Of a stretch of DNA of 9,749 nucleotides, positions 6,619 through 9,749 are shown in pieces. Below the pieces are notes generated by a model. It did not search any database. It had not been told where the DNA came from and worked only from the letters and a program-made list of their open reading frames with translations. The stretch is taken from positions 1 through 9,749 of the forward strand of contig JAITVW010000244.1 of the NCBI GenBank assembly GCA_031285605.1, read 5' to 3'. Origin of the DNA: Fusobacteriales bacterium. Its GTDB lineage: Bacteria > Fusobacteriota > Fusobacteriia > Fusobacteriales > Leptotrichiaceae. Numbering within the stretch: the first letter of the stretch is position 1; each line of letters begins with the position of its first letter. Made by a program: the position numbers and the translations under genes.

Positions 6619-6665
6619 AAGCGGATCTTTTGTATAGAAATATACACAGGATCCGCTTTTTATTT
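6619..6665 (+). terminator. Strong hairpin with GAAA tetraloop and U-tract after com
   Basis: A 9-bp outer stem AAGCGGATC/GATCCGCTT (6619-6627, 6650-6658), a symmetric 3x3 internal loop, and a 6-bp inner stem TGTATA/TATACA closed by a GAAA tetraloop at 6637-6640. TTTATTT follows. It meets every criterion for an intrinsic terminator. No promoter is evident between it and the next gene, so readthrough may be regulated. Confidence 0.85.
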
Positions 6666-6704
6666 AAATTTAAAACAAAAATTAAAAACAGAAAGGAAAG
6701 GTAA

Positions 6705-7133
6705 ATGAAAAAGCAATATAAGGAATATAAAGTAATTGATAAAGACTTGTCTGAATTTTTACTCTATGATGAAAAAATATCTTACAGTTTTGACGAGATA
6801 GAGATAGAAGTTATTGAAGATATGTGGGATTTGAAAGTCAGTGATTTGAAAAAAATTATGTGTGAAAAAATAGAGGAAGGGAACTTTGTTGATTTTATCG
6901 AAAAGTTATGCAGAAACAGACTTATGAATATTGTTCCCATGCTTGTACTGGATAAGAGAGAGTTTTTTGTTTATGATTTATTTTATAAAAAGAAAGAAAC
7001 TCAAAGTGAAATAGGAAAAAAACTGGGAATAACACGACAATCCGTAAATAAAACAGTAAAAAAAATAAATACCAAGTTTGAGAATGCAAGCGGAAATATA
7101 ACAGAACATTATTATAAACAGGGGAGTATGTAA
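6705..7133 (+). CDS. Sigma-70 region-4-like transcriptional regulator, phage-type
   Basis: This 142-residue protein has an acidic, helical N-terminal half (about residues 18-60). A helix-turn-helix follows at about 99-121, reading TQSEIGKKLGITRQSVNKTV, preceded by LDKREFFVYDLFYKKKE. This arrangement resembles region 4 of sigma factors and the small activators of phage late or tailocin genes. ATG 6705 has ribosome site AGGAAAGG. It lies 40 bases beyond the com hairpin and about 100 bases before the next gene. Its place just ahead of tail genes suggests it switches them on (inference). No region-2 (-10 binding) domain is visible, so it is probably an activator or a partial sigma rather than a complete sigma factor. 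Confidence 0.65.
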   Translation: MKKQYKEYKVIDKDLSEFLLYDEKISYSFDEIEIEVIEDMWDLKVSDLKKIMCEKIEEGNFVDFIEKLCRNRLMNIVPMLVLDKREFFVYDLFYKKKETQSEIGKKLGITRQSVNKTVKKINTKFENASGNITEHYYKQGSM

Positions 7134-7187
7134 AGAAGTAAAGTTTTTGGCTGACAAAATTCTATATTACAGACAGAAAGAAAATTT

Positions 7188-7204
7188 TGTTTGGAAAACA
7201 AACA
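7188..7204 (+). repeat. Small hairpin with GAAAA loop in the leader of the 442-residue gene
   Basis: TGTTTG (7188-7193) pairs with CAAACA (7199-7204) around a GAAAA loop, 31 bases before the next start codon. No U-tract follows, so it is not a terminator. It resembles the inner stem of the hairpin at 6631-6646. Confidence 0.4.
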
Positions 7205-7235
7205 GCACATACTAAAAAAACATTAAGGAGGAAAA

Positions 7236-8564
7236 ATGGGAATAATAAAAGACAGTATTAACAAAGGATTTACAGTAGGTGATGTAACAACAGCCGATTA
7301 CGGCAGTGAAGCTAAAATAAAAGTAAAAGAATATTATGAGCTGGATAAGCTTGAAAGAAAGAAAATGTTGGAATTAGCCGAAAATGTGGATACAGAAATT
7401 TCTAAGAGGGATATAAAAATAGGGATATTGGAAGAAAAAATCAAAAATATAAGCGGGAATAACGGAAATTCATCGGAAAACAGCATGAAAACTTATTATT
7501 CACCAAAAGAAAACAGTTATTATTTGTTATACAAGAAAATAATTACAAAAGAAGAAATTGTTGAAAAGTGTAAATTAACATTGGATAAATATAACAGCAT
7601 GACCACTAATGAAAAAAGTAATTTTAATTTTACTTTAGGAGATCAATTTGGATATGAACTGCCTGTGACATTAGAAAAAACAGAAGAATTTATAAATGGA
7701 AAACCAACAGGAATCGCAAAAAAAAATTTAATGTTTATATGTAAGCAGTTTGCAGAGTGTATAGATTTAAACACAGAATTAAATTTAGAGTTTTATGAAA
7801 CAAACTTTAATGCTGAATATATAGGTGAAAGGCAGTCATATTATAAATTATTTCTTCCAAAGCTGAAAATTTATATAAGTACAAGCGGTGAACTTATATT
7901 CTCGGAAAATGAAGCATTCGGAATATGGAAAAGTACAAGTCACAATGGAAGAGTAATTTATGAAGGATCTTCGGGATGTCCTGTTATTATTGGATATACT
8001 GCACTTGAAAATGGGGATTATGAAATAAGAATATGCCTTAATGCATATTATAAAAATCATTATTTGTTGAAAACAAATGTTGAAGCAGAAAAAATAACAT
8101 CATTACCAGATATGCGTAAAAATCTTAAGCTGCAAACAGAAACCATTTACACATCAATATTTTATAATTCAGTATGGGGGTATACTCCGATAAATATGAA
8201 ACGTTATTTAAGCGGAATACCGCTTGAAAAAATACAGCTTGTCAGTATAGAGAATACTGTTGGAACACAGGTAAAAGAAGTGAATATAAACTTTCATTTA
8301 AAAGAAGATATGACAATAACAGCAAGTACTTTTTCAGAGAGCAAATTTGAGATATTTAAAAATCTAGGTTGTTCACATATAAACGAAAAATTAAATATAG
8401 AATTAATAGGACCAGGAATAGGACAAGGAAGCAGTAATGAAATTGTGAAAGCAGAATTAACTCGTTCAAACTTATCAATAATAGTACCAAGAGGAGAAAG
8501 TCTAACATTAAAAAAAGGTACTACATATAAATACAGAGGATCATATGTTGCTTTTGGAATATAA
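7236..8564 (+). CDS. Hypothetical 442-residue protein of phage-like region
   Basis: I do not recognise this protein. ATG 7236 follows an excellent AAGGAGG ribosome site, and the frame is uninterrupted with codon use like its neighbours. Residues 31-72 look helical and coiled-coil-prone (many Glu, Lys, Leu, Ile). A polar Asn/Ser/Gly linker at 73-84 follows. The remainder is rich in aromatic and beta-branched residues and looks beta-structured, ending in VPRGESLTLKKGTTYKYRGS and a short hydrophobic tail. There is no signal peptide or membrane segment, and no capsid, portal or terminase motif was seen. A helical stalk followed by beta domains suits a structural or receptor-binding component of a phage-tail particle, but an unrelated cargo or effector role is equally open. 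It lies between a sigma-like regulator and the tail genes. Confidence 0.75.
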   Translation: MGIIKDSINKGFTVGDVTTADYGSEAKIKVKEYYELDKLERKKMLELAENVDTEISKRDIKIGILEEKIKNISGNNGNSSENSMKTYYSPKENSYYLLYKKIITKEEIVEKCKLTLDKYNSMTTNEKSNFNFTLGDQFGYELPVTLEKTEEFINGKPTGIAKKNLMFICKQFAECIDLNTELNLEFYETNFNAEYIGERQSYYKLFLPKLKIYISTSGELIFSENEAFGIWKSTSHNGRVIYEGSSGCPVIIGYTALENGDYEIRICLNAYYKNHYLLKTNVEAEKITSLPDMRKNLKLQTETIYTSIFYNSVWGYTPINMKRYLSGIPLEKIQLVSIENTVGTQVKEVNINFHLKEDMTITASTFSESKFEIFKNLGCSHINEKLNIELIGPGIGQGSSNEIVKAELTRSNLSIIVPRGESLTLKKGTTYKYRGSYVAFGI

Positions 8565-8733
8565 AAGAGAAATCAAAAATCAGAACCATGCAATGAAAAA
8601 GAAATGGATATTTATGCTGAAAATAGAAAATTATCAGGAAAACAGGGATATAAATTTTGATGTAAACAAAAAAGCTGTCGCATTACTATATATTGAGGAA
8701 AGAAAAAATCAAATTTTTTGTAAAATTTCATAA
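8545..8733 (+). CDS. Possible small 62-residue protein overlapping the 442-residue gene
   Basis: This frame starts at ATG 8545 inside the last 20 bases of the preceding gene, with AGAGGA about five bases upstream as a plausible ribosome site. The overlap is typical of translational coupling. The product is basic and Lys/Asn-rich, with no recognised domain, signal peptide or membrane segment. It could also start at ATG 8593. A chance frame in AT-rich DNA cannot be excluded. Confidence 0.35.
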   Translation: MLLLEYKREIKNQNHAMKKKWIFMLKIENYQENRDINFDVNKKAVALLYIEERKNQIFCKIS

Positions 8734-8785
8734 GTGTAAACTTTCAGGTTAACTAATTGCTATAAGGTGAGGAAGTCTTCAAAAG

Positions 8786-8801
8786 ATATACGGCCGTATA
8801 T
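8786..8801. promoter_or_regulatory. Perfect 16-bp palindrome with GC core, candidate operator 1
   Basis: ATATACGGCCGTATAT reads the same on both strands. The CGGCCG core stands out from the AT-rich surroundings. Its centre is 21 bp from that of the next palindrome, two helical turns. Confidence 0.45.
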
Positions 8802-8806
8802 TAAAT

Positions 8807-8822
8807 CTATTTATATAAATAG
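8807..8822. promoter_or_regulatory. Perfect 16-bp palindrome, candidate operator 2
   Basis: CTATTTATATAAATAG is a perfect palindrome directly after the first, on the same face of the helix. It lies about 26 bp upstream of the putative -35 box at 8848, a position suited to an activator. Confidence 0.4.
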
Positions 8823-8847
8823 TATCAGATGTAAAAAAATAATAAAA

Positions 8848-8876
8848 TTGAGATTTTTTCAAATAAAAATTATCAG
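8848..8876 (+). promoter_or_regulatory. Weak promoter ahead of the tail genes
   Basis: TTGAGA (5 of 6), a 17-base spacer, then TATCAG (4 of 6). The start would fall near 8883, about 24 bases before the next ATG. The poor -10 would suit an activator-dependent promoter. Confidence 0.35.
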
Positions 8877-8906
8877 TAAATAAACCAAAAAAGGAATTTT
8901 AAATTT

Positions 8907-9320
8907 ATGATATTAGAATTATTTAAGGAAAAAATAGAAAAAGCAGATTCCAGAATTCCGTGTATAATTGGTTTTTTAAAAAATTATGAGTATTCTGTTT
9001 CAGATTTTGGAATATTTTTTGTGGAGCCGGACACTTTAAAGAGTCAGACAACAAATATAAAACACGGGAAAACCCATGAGAGAACCATAAAACTGTATTA
9101 TCTGGCACCGATAGATGTTTCGTGGGCACCGGAATTTGATATAAAATATCAGACTGCGTTTTTGGAAAATCTGATGAAACAACTGGCAAAAGATGAGGAT
9201 ATATTAAAAGAAATAAGAAATTTTGATTATGTATATGCTTTAAAACCAAGAGAAACCGGTGGAAATACATATATGAAAGAAATAATATTTGAAATACTAA
9301 TAACACTAAAGGAGAGATAA
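8907..9320 (+). CDS. Tail-terminator-like phage protein
   Basis: This 137-residue protein starts at ATG 8907 with AAGGA about 11 bases upstream, a slightly long spacing. It has an N-terminal helix (ILELFKEKIEKAD), then beta segments including FGIFFVEPDTL and RTIKLYYLAPIDVSW, a helix at about 86-105, and a final strand FEILITLKER. This helix, sheet, helix, strand layout, its size and its place immediately before a tail-tube-like gene match tail terminator or completion proteins, which cap the tube at its head-proximal end. No signature motif proves it, so the call rests mainly on context. The next gene starts 4 bases after its stop. Confidence 0.5.
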   Translation: MILELFKEKIEKADSRIPCIIGFLKNYEYSVSDFGIFFVEPDTLKSQTTNIKHGKTHERTIKLYYLAPIDVSWAPEFDIKYQTAFLENLMKQLAKDEDILKEIRNFDYVYALKPRETGGNTYMKEIIFEILITLKER

Positions 9321-9324
9321 AAAT

Positions 9325-9749
9325 ATGAATATTGAAGTATTAGTAGCATTACAAACAGGAAAAGGAACGGAAAAAACAGATACAATGGCAAAGTTATCAG
9401 CAACAGATTACGGAGTGTTACCGTCGGTAGATAAAAAGGTATCAGAAGCATTAGGCTCGGGAAGATGGGTAAGAGACGGCTTTGTATCAAAGATATCGGT
9501 AGCCGGAGATGTTCCTGTGGAATTAACAATGGATCAGCTGGAAATACTGCTTGCAGGAGCAGGATTTGAAGGAAAAACAGTAGGAACAGATTATGTAATG
9601 ACTTCAGGGGCAAGTATAGATAAATATCTGACAATAGGAGTAAATGACCTGGACAGTAATATGTTTGAATATTCAAAGGATTGTCAGATATCAAGCCTTG
9701 CGGTAAATGTGCAATTAGAAGCCTTTATAAAAGGAACGGCGAATATAAT
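9325..9749 (+). CDS. Phage tail tube-like protein, cut by window end
   Basis: Starting at ATG 9325 behind GGAG, 141 codons are visible and the frame runs off the right edge. The sequence opens MNIEVLVALQTGKGTEKTDT, followed by LPSVDKKVSEALGSGRWVRD, SVAGDVPVELTMDQLEILLA and GAGFEGKT. This is the usual pattern of tail tube proteins of the Phage_tube_2 type: an opening 'A.QTG.GT', a DG/G-rich strand, then 'G.V.VEL..DQLEILLAGAG'. Tube subunits stack as hexameric rings forming the channel of contractile or non-contractile tails. Missing C-terminal residues prevent a family decision. It is cotranscribed with the preceding gene. Whether a sheath gene is nearby is unknown. Confidence 0.6.
   Translation, partial: MNIEVLVALQTGKGTEKTDTMAKLSATDYGVLPSVDKKVSEALGSGRWVRDGFVSKISVAGDVPVELTMDQLEILLAGAGFEGKTVGTDYVMTSGASIDKYLTIGVNDLDSNMFEYSKDCQISSLAVNVQLEAFIKGTANI

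Larger units (their letters stand above)
8734..8906. other. Regulatory intergenic region before the tail genes
   Basis: No gene lies in these 173 bases. They hold GAAGTCTTC, two perfect 16-bp palindromes and a weak promoter, and look like a control region for the tail operon. Confidence 0.5.

Noticed and set aside
6444..6647. Minus-strand frame across the com gene and hairpin
   Set aside because: It is the complement of the Com-like gene, whose cysteine pattern is specific, and it runs through the terminator.
8923..9306. Minus-strand frame opposite the tail-terminator-like gene
   Set aside because: Mirror of the real gene; no ribosome site or domain.
9227..9694. Long minus-strand frame opposite the tail genes
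   Set aside because: It is antisense to two well-supported plus-strand genes with good ribosome sites, and its leucine-rich translation is what reverse-complemented AT-rich coding gives.
1..9749. CRISPR arrays, tRNA, rRNA and riboswitches
   Set aside because: Scanned by eye; no regularly spaced direct repeats, no cloverleaf-like sequence and no recognisable riboswitch core were found.

Overview
This AT-rich window, with low-GC coding throughout and Fusobacteriota-like gene content, most resembles a member of the Leptotrichiaceae such as Sebaldella or Leptotrichia. The taxonomic guess is inference and only moderately secure. The window has two parts that meet near positions 6190-6340.

The left part (1 to about 6190) is ordinary chromosome, all on the minus strand. 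From right to left it holds a DUF1904 tautomerase-like gene with a clear extended -10 promoter. Next is the envelope-lipid operon uppS-cdsA-dxr: undecaprenyl diphosphate synthase, CDP-diglyceride synthase and DXP reductoisomerase. A secreted 14-repeat TPR protein follows closely where many bacteria carry rseP, and a long hairpin ends the operon. Beyond it lie an AraC-family regulator with a DUF6597-type N-terminus and a partial glyoxalase/VOC gene that has its own promoter. In the operon, dxr feeds isoprenoid precursor synthesis, uppS builds the C55 lipid carrier for cell wall assembly, and cdsA activates phosphatidic acid for phospholipid synthesis.

The right part (about 6340 to 9749) is all on the plus strand and looks phage-derived. 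It starts with a strong promoter inside a degenerate tandem repeat. Then come a 47-residue Com-like zinc-finger protein, a strong hairpin terminator, a 142-residue sigma-region-4-like regulator, a 442-residue protein of unknown function, a possible small ORF, and an intergenic region with two perfect 16-bp palindromes spaced 21 bp centre to centre. A tail-terminator-like gene and a tail-tube-like gene, cut by the window end, follow. No integrase, terminase, portal or capsid gene lies between the boundary and the tail genes. The order regulator, unknown, tail terminator, tail tube therefore fits a headless phage-tail particle (tailocin-like) as well as a rearranged prophage. What lies past the right end will decide this.
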